Positions 1-6,780 of a DNA stretch of 22,728 nt are shown piece after piece (the stretch's first letter is position 1; each line of letters starts with the position of its first letter). The notes beneath the pieces were generated by a model, which was not told where the DNA came from, ran no database searches, and saw only the letters and a program-made list of their open reading frames with translations. The stretch lies in the NCBI GenBank assembly GCA_038245435.1, contig JBBRSL010000016.1:1-22728 (forward strand). Direction: 5' to 3'. The position numbers and the translations under genes were made by a program. The stretch is from JBBRSL01 sp038245435 (GTDB taxonomy: Bacteria > Patescibacteriota > Saccharimonadia > Saccharimonadales > CAIOMD01).

Positions 1-104
1 ATTGCACTCAGCTCTCCCTTAAAGGTCGTAACCTCTTTTTTTGATAGTTGCAGCCGGCTCAGACGTGCAAGTTTAAGCACATCGTCGTCAGAAAATTTTG
101 TCAT
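1..104 (-). CDS. gatC: Asp-tRNA(Asn)/Glu-tRNA(Gln) amidotransferase subunit C, 5' end only
   Basis: This is the amino end of a gene that runs off the left edge. GatC is the small subunit of the GatCAB amidotransferase, which converts Glu-tRNA(Gln) and Asp-tRNA(Asn) to their amide forms in the cytoplasm. The 34 visible codons after the ATG at 104 begin MTKFSDDDVLKLARLSRLQL and continue into a helix ending in GELSA. This matches the usual GatC opening (a short start, then V-x-x-[LV]-A-x-L-[AS]-[RH]-L-x-[LF], then a second amphipathic helix with a QLS/ELSA-type end). AGAAGGA sits directly before the ATG. The call rests on a short stretch, so some doubt remains; gatA would be expected just beyond the left edge. 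Confidence 0.72.
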   Translation of the reverse strand, partial: MTKFSDDDVLKLARLSRLQLSKKEVTTFKGELSA

Positions 105-111
105 TCCTTCT

Positions 112-117
112 AGTATA
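112..117 (-). promoter_or_regulatory. Probable -10 box of gatC
   Basis: On the minus strand this reads TATACT and ends 7 bases before the gatC ATG. A TTGTAG lies 18 bases further upstream as a possible -35. The expected transcription start falls on or next to the ATG, so the message could be leaderless, although an SD-like AGAAGGA lies in the 7-base gap. Confidence 0.5.
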
Positions 118-166
118 CCTTGGTACAAATCCCTTCTACAAGATATGTTTTACAACACGGCGCTTA

Positions 167-195
167 TCGACAAAATATACTTCTTATGGTATATT
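167..195 (+). promoter_or_regulatory. Sigma-70-type promoter of the transglycosylase leader
   Basis: TCGACA at 167-172 and TATATT at 190-195 are separated by 17 bases, the optimal sigma-70 spacing. Transcription would start near 202 and give a 5' untranslated region of about 178 bases before the ATG at 380. The intergenic interval is divergent, with gatC leaving on the other strand. Confidence 0.6.
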
Positions 196-202
196 AAAAG
201 AG

Positions 203-356
203 ATACGTAAATGCGTATTAACACTGACAAAATAATAATTCTGTCCTTTTGCTGAATTGTTCTTGGCTAGAACACTACAGTAAGAGAAAGCCCACGCGTA
301 ACGTGCGCTTAAGCAATCTAACAATTTAATCTGGGCTTGTTTTTTATTTGAACAAG
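203..356 (+). ncRNA. Structured leader RNA or small RNA upstream of the transglycosylase gene
   Basis: The predicted leader contains a series of hairpins: ATACG/CGTAT at 203-218 right at the predicted start, AATTC/GAATT at 237-258, GTTCT/AGAAC at 259-273, AAGCCCA/TGGGCTT at 288-338 followed by six T, and an alternative CTTGTT/AACAAG pairing at 336-356 that competes for the last three bases of the previous stem. I recognise no known riboswitch class. It could be a regulated leader (attenuator) or a free small RNA that ends at the T run. The gene's Shine-Dalgarno site lies downstream at 370-374. Confidence 0.4.
288..345 (+). terminator. Terminator-like hairpin inside the leader
   Basis: AAGCCCA (288-294) pairs with TGGGCTT (332-338). 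TTTTTT follows at 340-345. The loop of 37 bases is long for a simple intrinsic terminator but could fold further. It lies upstream of the coding region, so it would act as an attenuator or as the 3' end of a small RNA. Confidence 0.45.
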
Positions 357-379
357 TTCGTACAACGTCAGGAGAAACT

Positions 380-1042
380 ATGCCTGAGACGTATAGTCCT
401 ACGCGACCGAATATTTTAAGTCGGTTTCGTAACCCATTAATAGCAACTGGTGTTGGAGGTGCTGCGGTAGCGCTTGCATTGTTTTCACCACGAGAAACAG
501 GTGACTCGCTTAAGGCCGCACCCGAGCAGATGCAAACATCCGAGTATGAGTTACCGTACCGCATGCCAGCTATAGCTGATGTAGTTCCTAAACCATCAGA
601 TACTCCAACGATCGTAAAAGACCGGCAGCCAAAGGTTAGCCGCTCTGTTAAACGCCAAGAGCCAGCTGGAAAGTGTTGGGATGGTAATATTGGCGATCTT
701 AACCATGTATCAGAAGAGAATACAAAAAAAGCGCTTGCAAATATTGCGCTTGCTTGTGAAATTATAGCCGATGAAAAATGGTATAAGATTCACCCTGTCC
801 AAGAAATTGATTGTCTTGTCGAGTTATGGGATCGTGAATCTGGTTGGAATGAAAATTCTCTAAATAAATCTGGTGCCGGCGGTATACCCCAAGCGCTGCC
901 AAAATCAAAGATGAGATCTGCTGGAAAAGACTGGAGAACGAACCCAGCCACACAAATAAAATGGGGCGTTGACTATATAGACGCACGCTACGGTACCGCG
1001 TGTGATGCCCTAGATGCGCATGACAACAAAGGCTGGTACTAA
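380..1042 (+). CDS. Membrane-anchored lytic transglycosylase (SLT-like) protein
   Basis: This 220-residue protein probably cleaves peptidoglycan outside the cytoplasmic membrane. Residues 19-37 form one hydrophobic segment after a short basic start (signal anchor). Residues 40-110 are a Pro/Lys-rich linker. Residues 130-220 carry the lysozyme-like fold: LWDRESGWN with E153 as the likely catalytic glutamate, then GGIPQALP, DWRTNPATQIKWGVDYI and a final GWY. This motif set is typical of the SLT-type domains at the C-termini of actinobacterial and Gram-positive surface proteins. The ATG is preceded by AGGAG with 5 bases of spacing. The stop overlaps the uvrB stop on the other strand (CTAA at 1039-1042). 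In an epibiont it could act on its own wall or on a host wall; the sequence does not decide this. Confidence 0.82.
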   Translation: MPETYSPTRPNILSRFRNPLIATGVGGAAVALALFSPRETGDSLKAAPEQMQTSEYELPYRMPAIADVVPKPSDTPTIVKDRQPKVSRSVKRQEPAGKCWDGNIGDLNHVSEENTKKALANIALACEIIADEKWYKIHPVQEIDCLVELWDRESGWNENSLNKSGAGGIPQALPKSKMRSAGKDWRTNPATQIKWGVDYIDARYGTACDALDAHDNKGWY

Positions 1043-3015
1043 GACTTCGCTTTGATTTGCGTGATTAAATCACGCAAATCAGCTGCTTTTTCGAACTCTA
1101 AGTTTGCAGAAGCCAAATCCATCTGAGATTCGAGGTCTTTAATGAGCATGCCGTATTCCTCTTTTGGAATTTTATCAAAATTCAACTTAGCTGTTTTTGC
1201 TTCTTTACTTTCCGCGCCCACTTGCGCACGCATACTTTCGTCAATTGCCTTTTTAATGCCTACTGGGGTGATACCTTGTGCAATGTTATGCGCTTCTTGG
1301 ATTGCGCGACGGCGATTGGTCTCGCCAATTGCTCGCTCCATACTACCCGTTACTCTATCGGCATACATAATTACCTGCCCATCAATGTGGCGCGCTGCGC
1401 GTCCAATAGTCTGAATAAGCGCCGACTCACTGCGCAAAAAACCTTCCTTATCGGCATCGAGTATCGCCACCAGGCTTACTTCGGGCAAGTCTAGTCCCTC
1501 GCGGAGGAGGTTAATCCCTACGAGTACATCGTAAATCCCAAGCCTTAAATCACGCAGAATATCGGTACGCTCAAGCGTATCGACATCGCTATGCAAATAC
1601 TGAACCTTTATATTAAGTTCCTCAAGATACTCAGTAAGATCTTCGCTCATTCGTTTCGTTAGCGTCGTTACGAGTACTCGCTGTCCCTTGGCCGTTCGAT
1701 CGCGAATCTCGGCAATTAAGTCATCAACCTGGCCATCGATAGGTCGTACATCAATCTTCGGGTCAAGCAGACCTGTTGGGCGAATAACTTGCTGAATTGG
1801 CTCGGGGCTTCGGCTTAGTTCGTACTCGGCAGGTGTTGCCGACACGTATACTGCCTGATTTACGTGCCGCTCAAATTCGGTAAATGTCAGTGGTCGATTA
1901 TCAAGCGCGCTTGGCATACGAAAGCCGTGTTCGACTAAAACCTCTTTGCGAGCTCTATCGCCGTTGTACATACCACGTACTTGCGGTAAGGTCATGTGGC
2001 TTTCATCAACCATTAGTAAATAATCGTCAGGGAAATAGTCCATTAACGTTGCTGGTTGTTCGCCCGGTTCGCGGTTGGTCAGATAGCGACTATAGTTTTC
2101 AATACCTTTCACAAAGCCAGTCTCTTCAAGCATCTCAAGGTCAAATTTAGTCCGTTGTTCAAGGCGCTGTGCCTCGAGTAACTTACCATTCTTTTTAAAA
2201 TACTGGAGTCTTTCCTGGAGCTCGTCTTGAATATGGCTGAGTGCTGCTTTCAGTTTTTCTTTTGGCGTCACGTAGTGTGAACCTGGGTAGACAGTATAGC
2301 TGTCGAGATGAGCCTCAATTTCACCCGTAAGTGGATTTATGCGCGTAATCTTCTCGACTTCGTCGCCAAAGAATTCAATACGATAGGCGACTTCTTCGCC
2401 GGCCGGGAATACATCGACAACATCACCACGTACCCTAAACGTACTTCGCGCAAAGGCAATGTCGTTACGGTGATATTGGATATCGGTTAATTGCCGTAAA
2501 AACTTATCTCGAACTTTTCGCTCACCTTTTTTTATCTTTATGGCCATTGCACCGTAATCATCAACAGATCCAATACCATAGATACAACTCACACTGGCAA
2601 CGATGAGTACGTCTCTACGACCAATCAGCGAACTTGTCGCGGCGTGGCGTAGCCTGTCAATCTCTTCATTAATCTGGCTATCTTTTTCGATAAACGTGTC
2701 ACTACGAGCAATGTAGGCTTCTGGCTGGTAATAATCGAAATAACTAACAAAATAGTGAACGGCATTATTTGGAAAGAACTGCTTGAACTCGTTATATAGC
2801 TGCGCGGCGAGCGTTTTATTGTGCGCTAGCACGAGTGTCGGTCGTTGCGTTTGGGCAACGACATTCGCCATCGTGAATGTCTTACCTGAGCCCGTTACAC
2901 CCAGTAGTACTTGTTCTTTCTGACCCGCATCAATACCGGCCACTAAAGCTTCAATGGCTTTTGGCTGATCACCAGTTGGCTGGTATTCGGTTACAAGTTC
3001 AAATTTTTGCGACAT
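1039..3015 (-). CDS. uvrB: UvrABC system protein B, excision repair helicase
   Basis: UvrB is the damage-verifying subunit of nucleotide excision repair: UvrA loads it on DNA and it recruits UvrC. This 658-residue protein has the family's usual length. Walker A GVTGSGKT is at residues 39-46, and the damage-clamping beta-hairpin (YFDYYQPEAYI) is at about 92-102. The helicase motifs VDESH and QTIGRAARH are present, and a C-terminal UVR domain of about 35 residues (starting near IKDLESQM) would contact UvrC. I chose the ATG at 3015; an in-frame TTG at 3018 would add one residue. It is the last gene of the minus-strand block. A TATACT lies 8 bases upstream of the ATG, so it may have its own promoter. 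Its 3' end contains a long palindrome. Confidence 0.98.
   Translation of the reverse strand: MSQKFELVTEYQPTGDQPKAIEALVAGIDAGQKEQVLLGVTGSGKTFTMANVVAQTQRPTLVLAHNKTLAAQLYNEFKQFFPNNAVHYFVSYFDYYQPEAYIARSDTFIEKDSQINEEIDRLRHAATSSLIGRRDVLIVASVSCIYGIGSVDDYGAMAIKIKKGERKVRDKFLRQLTDIQYHRNDIAFARSTFRVRGDVVDVFPAGEEVAYRIEFFGDEVEKITRINPLTGEIEAHLDSYTVYPGSHYVTPKEKLKAALSHIQDELQERLQYFKKNGKLLEAQRLEQRTKFDLEMLEETGFVKGIENYSRYLTNREPGEQPATLMDYFPDDYLLMVDESHMTLPQVRGMYNGDRARKEVLVEHGFRMPSALDNRPLTFTEFERHVNQAVYVSATPAEYELSRSPEPIQQVIRPTGLLDPKIDVRPIDGQVDDLIAEIRDRTAKGQRVLVTTLTKRMSEDLTEYLEELNIKVQYLHSDVDTLERTDILRDLRLGIYDVLVGINLLREGLDLPEVSLVAILDADKEGFLRSESALIQTIGRAARHIDGQVIMYADRVTGSMERAIGETNRRRAIQEAHNIAQGITPVGIKKAIDESMRAQVGAESKEAKTAKLNFDKIPKEEYGMLIKDLESQMDLASANLEFEKAADLRDLITQIKAKS
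1053..1081 (+). terminator. Perfect 14-bp palindrome in the 3' end of uvrB, probable terminator of the plus-strand gene
   Basis: The arms TGATTTGCGTGATT and AATCACGCAAATCA are perfect complements around one central A. A run of five T follows on the plus strand at 1087-1091, after GCTGC. The plus-strand transglycosylase gene ends 11 bases upstream. On the minus strand the same bases encode D-L-R-D-L-I-T-Q-I near the end of UvrB and no T run follows, so the signal points to plus-strand termination. The 5-base gap between stem and T run makes it imperfect as an intrinsic terminator. Confidence 0.55.
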
Positions 3016-3023
3016 CAACTCTT

Positions 3024-3029
3024 AGTATA
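3024..3029 (-). promoter_or_regulatory. Probable -10 box of uvrB
   Basis: Reads TATACT on the minus strand and ends 8 bases before the ATG. Only a weak AAGAG lies between them, and no convincing -35 is seen. Transcription would start at or within two bases of the start codon, separately from read-through out of the operon. Confidence 0.45.
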
Positions 3030-3050
3030 AGGGAAATTATGACTATCCGT

Positions 3051-3158
3051 TTATTTACGTATAAGTACAAAAAATATTGCAGCAAAAAGGAGCCCGGCAA
3101 GCACAAAAAGACCAATAAGTGCTATCCATTTCATTCGAATTACTTTTTCAGTATCCAA
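3051..3158 (-). CDS. 35-residue single-pass membrane microprotein
   Basis: A TTG start at 3158 is preceded by AAGGAG (3165-3170) with ideal 6-base spacing. The frame runs 35 codons to TAA at 3051. The product begins MDTEKVIRMKW, continues as one strongly hydrophobic stretch of about 22 residues (IALIGLFVLAG through FFVLI), and ends RK. This is a classic single-helix membrane protein with charged flanks. A shorter 27-residue version could start at the ATG at 3134, which has no Shine-Dalgarno sequence. The gene starts 20 bases after the stop of the upstream hypothetical gene and ends 35 bases before uvrB, so it fits the operon. I recognise no family. Confidence 0.6.
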   Translation of the reverse strand: MDTEKVIRMKWIALIGLFVLAGLLFAAIFFVLIRK

Positions 3159-3178
3159 TTACAGCTCCTTCGTTCATT

Positions 3179-3865
3179 CTAGGGGTTAGGGTTTAGGTAG
3201 GTTGTTCCACCTTCAATACAGTTTAGCGCTACGCGGCGAGGAATCGCCATATCGTTTATTAAGCTACACTTTGGTGGGTCATTACCTTCGTGCACGACAG
3301 TCCACTTGTCTCCAAATTTTTTGAGAATCTGCGTTTGCTCACCATTACAATTACGTTTTATTTGCGCGTACTGGGCATCAGCGACGCTCGCGACTCCGTA
3401 GCTGAGACTACTATAAATCTTACCGTTTACAATACATTTTTGCTTTAGCAGACGGTAGTCTTTCAGTACATAATCCTGCAAATCTGCCGGGCTCGTCGCG
3501 TAATTATCAATTTCTTTGGAAAGTTGCTCGTTACTGCCAATTAGCTTAGCATTTCGACTAACGTTTGTGTCGGTTGTATTGAGAGAATCAGCTGCTCGTA
3601 CGGCGTTATTAAGCGCATCATTTGTACGCTTTAGCGATAGAGAAACCATAATAAAACTCGATAAAATTATAAGCGAGCACGAAATAACAAAAATAATTAC
3701 CAGCTTCTTTTGACGTGGTAAACGCGCCCATTTGGACAGTGTATTAATTGATTTTTTATGGGATAGTGGTTTAGGCTGCTTTTTTACAACTGGCGTTTTT
3801 TTTGCAACAACCTTTATAGAGTATTCCGGCTTGGGGGTGCGTTTTGTTTGTTTTTTTGTGGCCAT
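3179..3865 (-). CDS. Hypothetical membrane-anchored protein with cysteine-bearing extracytoplasmic domain
   Basis: I do not recognise this 228-residue protein. Residues 1-53 are very rich in Lys, Pro and Arg (cytoplasmic by the positive-inside rule). Residues 54-77 form a single transmembrane helix. Residues 80-135 look helical and may form a coiled coil. Residues 136-228 form a domain with four cysteines (C144, C173, C200, C216) that could make two disulphides outside the membrane, and the phrase FGDKWTVVHEGNDPPKC. It starts at ATG 3865 with no good Shine-Dalgarno sequence, 14 bases after the SLOG-family gene. Similar layouts occur in small secreted proteins of Saccharibacteria, but I cannot name a family. 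Confidence 0.7.
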   Translation of the reverse strand: MATKKQTKRTPKPEYSIKVVAKKTPVVKKQPKPLSHKKSINTLSKWARLPRQKKLVIIFVISCSLIILSSFIMVSLSLKRTNDALNNAVRAADSLNTTDTNVSRNAKLIGSNEQLSKEIDNYATSPADLQDYVLKDYRLLKQKCIVNGKIYSSLSYGVASVADAQYAQIKRNCNGEQTQILKKFGDKWTVVHEGNDPPKCSLINDMAIPRRVALNCIEGGTTYLNPNP

Positions 3866-3879
3866 AGCAGGCTGCTTAG

Positions 3880-4494
3880 TTAACCTTTACGGTTGCGGTT
3901 TACTTTAGGGATGCTAATAAACCATTCATTGACCAGTTCTTTGGTATCAATATCTTTATATTCTTCGTCGAGCATAGCAATAATTTTTCTAACGAGTCTC
4001 TCTGGGTTATCGTCAAAAACGACCATCTTACGGTGAGGCGCTTCGAGCTTATTCATAAGTTCTGGGATAATATCGGCCGTACCTTCGCTACCCAGTAAAA
4101 CGCCGCAAGGCATGTTGCTTTCAATAGCTGTCGTAAATTCATGCAAGCTCCCAAAGCGCCCACCGATAGTAATAACTGCATCACTTGACTGGACTAAATA
4201 CACATCACGTCCAACATAGTGCATACCTGTGTAATTAATAAAGTTGAACATCCCTATTGGTAACCGATATTTGCGCACGTGCTCGCGAATTGAAGCGGCT
4301 GGCGAAAAACCAATACTTACACCACCAATATCGAATGCGGCCTTTGCAGAGTACATTGGCAGCCCTATGGTTGCTCCCGTTGTAACGATATGGCCAGATT
4401 CGGCAATAGCAACGCCAAGACGCTGCGCGAGTTCTTTATCTTTATCAACAGTATCTCCACTCGCGGCACCAGAAACACAAATACTATAGTTCAA
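3880..4494 (-). CDS. SLOG/LOG-superfamily (TIGR00725-like) nucleotide-binding protein
   Basis: This 204-residue protein has the Rossmann-like SLOG fold used by LOG phosphoribohydrolases, which cleave nucleoside monophosphates to base plus ribose-5-phosphate, and by nucleotide-sensing relatives. It opens with the first beta strand and loop (YSICVSGAA, 3-11), then ESGHIVTTGATIGLP (32-46). It carries ITIGGRFGSLHE (109-119), a variant of the P-G-G-x-G-T-x-x-E signature with E119 retained but R-F in the loop. R96 in GRD may take the role of the LOG arginine. It starts with TTG at 4494 directly after the stop of the upstream gene; AGAGG lies 7 bases before it. The fold is clear. Whether it is a phosphoribohydrolase is not, because the loop is non-canonical. 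Confidence 0.78.
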   Translation of the reverse strand: MNYSICVSGAASGDTVDKDKELAQRLGVAIAESGHIVTTGATIGLPMYSAKAAFDIGGVSIGFSPAASIREHVRKYRLPIGMFNFINYTGMHYVGRDVYLVQSSDAVITIGGRFGSLHEFTTAIESNMPCGVLLGSEGTADIIPELMNKLEAPHRKMVVFDDNPERLVRKIIAMLDEEYKDIDTKELVNEWFISIPKVNRNRKG

Positions 4495-5757
4495 TTAAAA
4501 ACCTCTATGCCCTTTGAGGCTTGCCTCAATTGTCTCAGGTGCAATCATATCGTTATCAAGCTGCTTAAGAACTTGTTGCTCTAATACTTTTTCACCCATG
4601 TAGCGTTCGAATAATTCGTTCCATAATGCTTCGCGAAAATGAAAGACTGCGCGCTCCGCATAAGGGGTGCCATTACTGTAGCTCATCGCCACGTCCATGA
4701 GGTTCATGGTTACCGGGCGCCCCTGATGCATAACACCAACGTAGTCGAGGTCGCGCCACCACCCAAGTTCTGGGTCGATTTCAAAAAGTATATTCTCTGC
4801 ACGGCGCCAGTGAAGATCTTCTGGTTGCACATGAGGCTCGAATATTTCAGGATGATATTCGTTTTCGAGCTTACCAAAATAGCGTTGAATAACGCGCCAG
4901 TGAATATTCTGCCCAGCCATAACTGCCGCATTGCCTGGGTCAGCAATAAGCGTGTTTACAAATATCTCTGCAAAATTTGGTTTGACTTGCTGCATTTTGA
5001 AGAAAGCACTATATAAACGGATTTCGTTTGTGTAGTGAAACAAAAGCGGCATTACGGTAATAGTAAACCCAGGCATACTTTCGAGCTTAACAGGCAGCAT
5101 TAATATGACACCAAGCTCTTTGAGATGCGTAATGTTGTGGCGCTTCTTATGGACGAAATTTTCGGATATGTCTCCCCATCTATCGGCTGGCATGAGCACA
5201 ATTTCGATATCACGTTCTTCGAAGTCACTTGGCTTAAGATTATCGTAGTGCGAATCAAACTCATTAAGCCAATCAGGGCCTTCGGCAAATCTTAATGCGC
5301 CATAAATTTCAAAGATATTTTCGTTCTTAAGCATGCTATCAATACTCTTATAGCCAAGACGCTTCATGATTTGCGGCGGTGGAGTCTTTTTGAGAAACTC
5401 TTTTGCGACACTCTTTTTGAGCACCCAACACTTGCGAGGAGTTTTTGCTGTTTCAGCAGCTTTTTTCATAAGGGGCATCATTTCGGCAACGTTGGCTGGA
5501 TCTTTGCCGCCAATTGCTTTCGCTAGGCTTTTTTCACTCTTTATCACCTGATTTATGAGCCCGGCGTACAACTCTTTACCTGTTGTATCTTTTGGGTCTA
5601 GCCCTAAGTCCTTTGTCTTTTGTTGAATCTGCCCAATTATTTCGGCTGTTAAGCGAACATCAACACCGGGCTTACCGCTCGCCTGCTCAAGTTGTTTTAC
5701 GGCAATCGAAAACATTGGTTCCGTTGCACTTAAAAGCTCAGATATTATTCGCGACAT
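4495..5757 (-). CDS. Conserved-looking protein of unknown function, 420 residues
   Basis: I do not recognise a family. It is soluble in appearance, with no signal peptide or membrane helix. Residues 1-130 look mostly helical. The middle (about 155-330) is rich in aromatic and acidic residues and includes VLMPADRWGD, KKRHNITHLKELGVILMLPVKL and HWRVIQRYFGKLENEYHPEIFEPH. The tail (330-420) contains DPELGWWRDLDYVGV and a helical HFREALWNELFERYMGEK. The high Trp/His/Tyr content and ordered amphipathic pattern suggest a folded enzyme or binding protein rather than a scaffold. AAAGGA precedes the ATG at 5757. It lies 12 bases after the PfkB kinase and abuts the SLOG gene, so the three are probably co-translated. 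Confidence 0.75.
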   Translation of the reverse strand: MSRIISELLSATEPMFSIAVKQLEQASGKPGVDVRLTAEIIGQIQQKTKDLGLDPKDTTGKELYAGLINQVIKSEKSLAKAIGGKDPANVAEMMPLMKKAAETAKTPRKCWVLKKSVAKEFLKKTPPPQIMKRLGYKSIDSMLKNENIFEIYGALRFAEGPDWLNEFDSHYDNLKPSDFEERDIEIVLMPADRWGDISENFVHKKRHNITHLKELGVILMLPVKLESMPGFTITVMPLLFHYTNEIRLYSAFFKMQQVKPNFAEIFVNTLIADPGNAAVMAGQNIHWRVIQRYFGKLENEYHPEIFEPHVQPEDLHWRRAENILFEIDPELGWWRDLDYVGVMHQGRPVTMNLMDVAMSYSNGTPYAERAVFHFREALWNELFERYMGEKVLEQQVLKQLDNDMIAPETIEASLKGHRGF

Positions 5758-5769
5758 AGGATATTCCTT

Positions 5770-6750
5770 TTAAAAACTTTTTACTTTTAGTGGCATAGCG
5801 TGAATGTGAGCATCTTGATTTAGGATACCTGCCTTTGCACCAATGGTAGCTACAACACTTGTAGAATTAGCGCTTGCAAAGGTTACGGCGTCAGAAATAC
5901 TCCGCCCAGCAGCAACCATAGCCACAAAACCAGAGCTGAAGGCATCCCCCGCGCCAGTTCGATCAATAACCGGTACATCTTCGTACATACCGGCGTGCAC
6001 AATATGCTTACCATCACTGGCAGAAGCCCCGTTCGGCCCGTCAGTTACGACGACAAAAGGCACTTCGGCAACAGCAGCTCGGATTAAGTCTTCACGGTTA
6101 TCGCCGCGATATAGCATTTTCATTTCATCAAGATTAAGCGACAGTACTGTCAGTTTTGGAAGGAGTAACTTAAGCCTATCTTTATCTTCGAGCTCTTTTT
6201 TTCCTGGGTTCATAGCAATTTTAATACCGTGATGTTCAGCATAGGCGAAAACCGTCTCGAGTACTTCAAAGTTACCTTCGAGGCTACTTAAATAAATCCA
6301 GTCTGCTTTCGTATCATGAAAATCTGATTCTTTAATTTCGTAGTGTGTACTGGCACCGCGATAGGTCAAGATAGTCCGCTCACCACTCGGTGAAAGCAAT
6401 AAGCATGAATAGCCCGTACTGTGTGTTTTCGAATAACCAACGAGGCTGGTATCCACCGTGTCTTTGTGTAAATCATCCAGCACCGCTCGCGCTGCTGGAT
6501 CGTGGCCAAGCTTGCCCATATACATAGCATGTAAGCCTTGGCGCGCAAACGTTACCGCAGCATTAGTTGCGCCACCGCCGGTACTAAATACCGGTGCATT
6601 AATATCATTTTTACTACCGAGTCTAAATTCTTCTACAAAATTGCCATGATCTTTATGCGGCACAAAGATATCACCGCTTAAATACACATCGTGTACCGCT
6701 GCGCCAATTGCGAGAATGCTTGTTTCTATCTGTTTTTTATGTTCGCCCAT
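5770..6750 (-). CDS. PfkB-family carbohydrate/nucleoside kinase
   Basis: A 326-residue ribokinase-fold kinase that transfers phosphate from ATP to the hydroxymethyl group of a sugar or nucleoside. The PfkB N-terminal glycine signature is GGGATNAA (58-65). The C-terminal signature is VIDRTGAGDAFSSGF (261-275), with GAGD holding the anion hole and D269 as catalytic base. The acidic DEM pair follows NL at 206-210. Substrate cannot be fixed from sequence: ribose, adenosine or another nucleoside, and fructose-6-phosphate (as in PfkB of E. coli or LacC) are all possible. It lies 30 bases downstream of aldolase and upstream of the SLOG gene. A TATACT ends 9 bases before the ATG and there is no Shine-Dalgarno sequence, so it may also be transcribed separately. 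Confidence 0.9.
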   Translation of the reverse strand: MGEHKKQIETSILAIGAAVHDVYLSGDIFVPHKDHGNFVEEFRLGSKNDINAPVFSTGGGATNAAVTFARQGLHAMYMGKLGHDPAARAVLDDLHKDTVDTSLVGYSKTHSTGYSCLLLSPSGERTILTYRGASTHYEIKESDFHDTKADWIYLSSLEGNFEVLETVFAYAEHHGIKIAMNPGKKELEDKDRLKLLLPKLTVLSLNLDEMKMLYRGDNREDLIRAAVAEVPFVVVTDGPNGASASDGKHIVHAGMYEDVPVIDRTGAGDAFSSGFVAMVAAGRSISDAVTFASANSTSVVATIGAKAGILNQDAHIHAMPLKVKSF

Positions 6751-6759
6751 CTGAGAAAT

Positions 6760-6765
6760 AGTATA
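6760..6765 (-). promoter_or_regulatory. Probable extended -10 box of the PfkB kinase gene
   Basis: The minus strand reads TGTTATACT, an extended -10 (TGn-TATACT), and the hexamer ends 9 bases before the ATG. It lies in the 30-base gap after the aldolase gene. The predicted start leaves a leader of about 0-3 bases, and no Shine-Dalgarno sequence is present. Confidence 0.5.
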
Positions 6766-6780
6766 ACACTTATGCTTATT

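Noticed and set aside
184..564. Minus-strand open frame of 126 codons across the transglycosylase leader and gene start.
   Set aside because: It overlaps the promoter, leader and a well-supported plus-strand gene, and shows no domain.
3180..3201. Telomere-like TTAGGG/TTTAGG repeats on the plus strand.
   Set aside because: Only about three imperfect units, and on the minus strand they are the last codons (N-P-N-P-stop) of the hypothetical gene; likely chance.
4639..5016. Plus-strand open frame opposite the unknown 420-residue gene.
   Set aside because: The minus-strand gene has a ribosome site, operon spacing and protein-like composition; the antisense product does not look like a folded protein.
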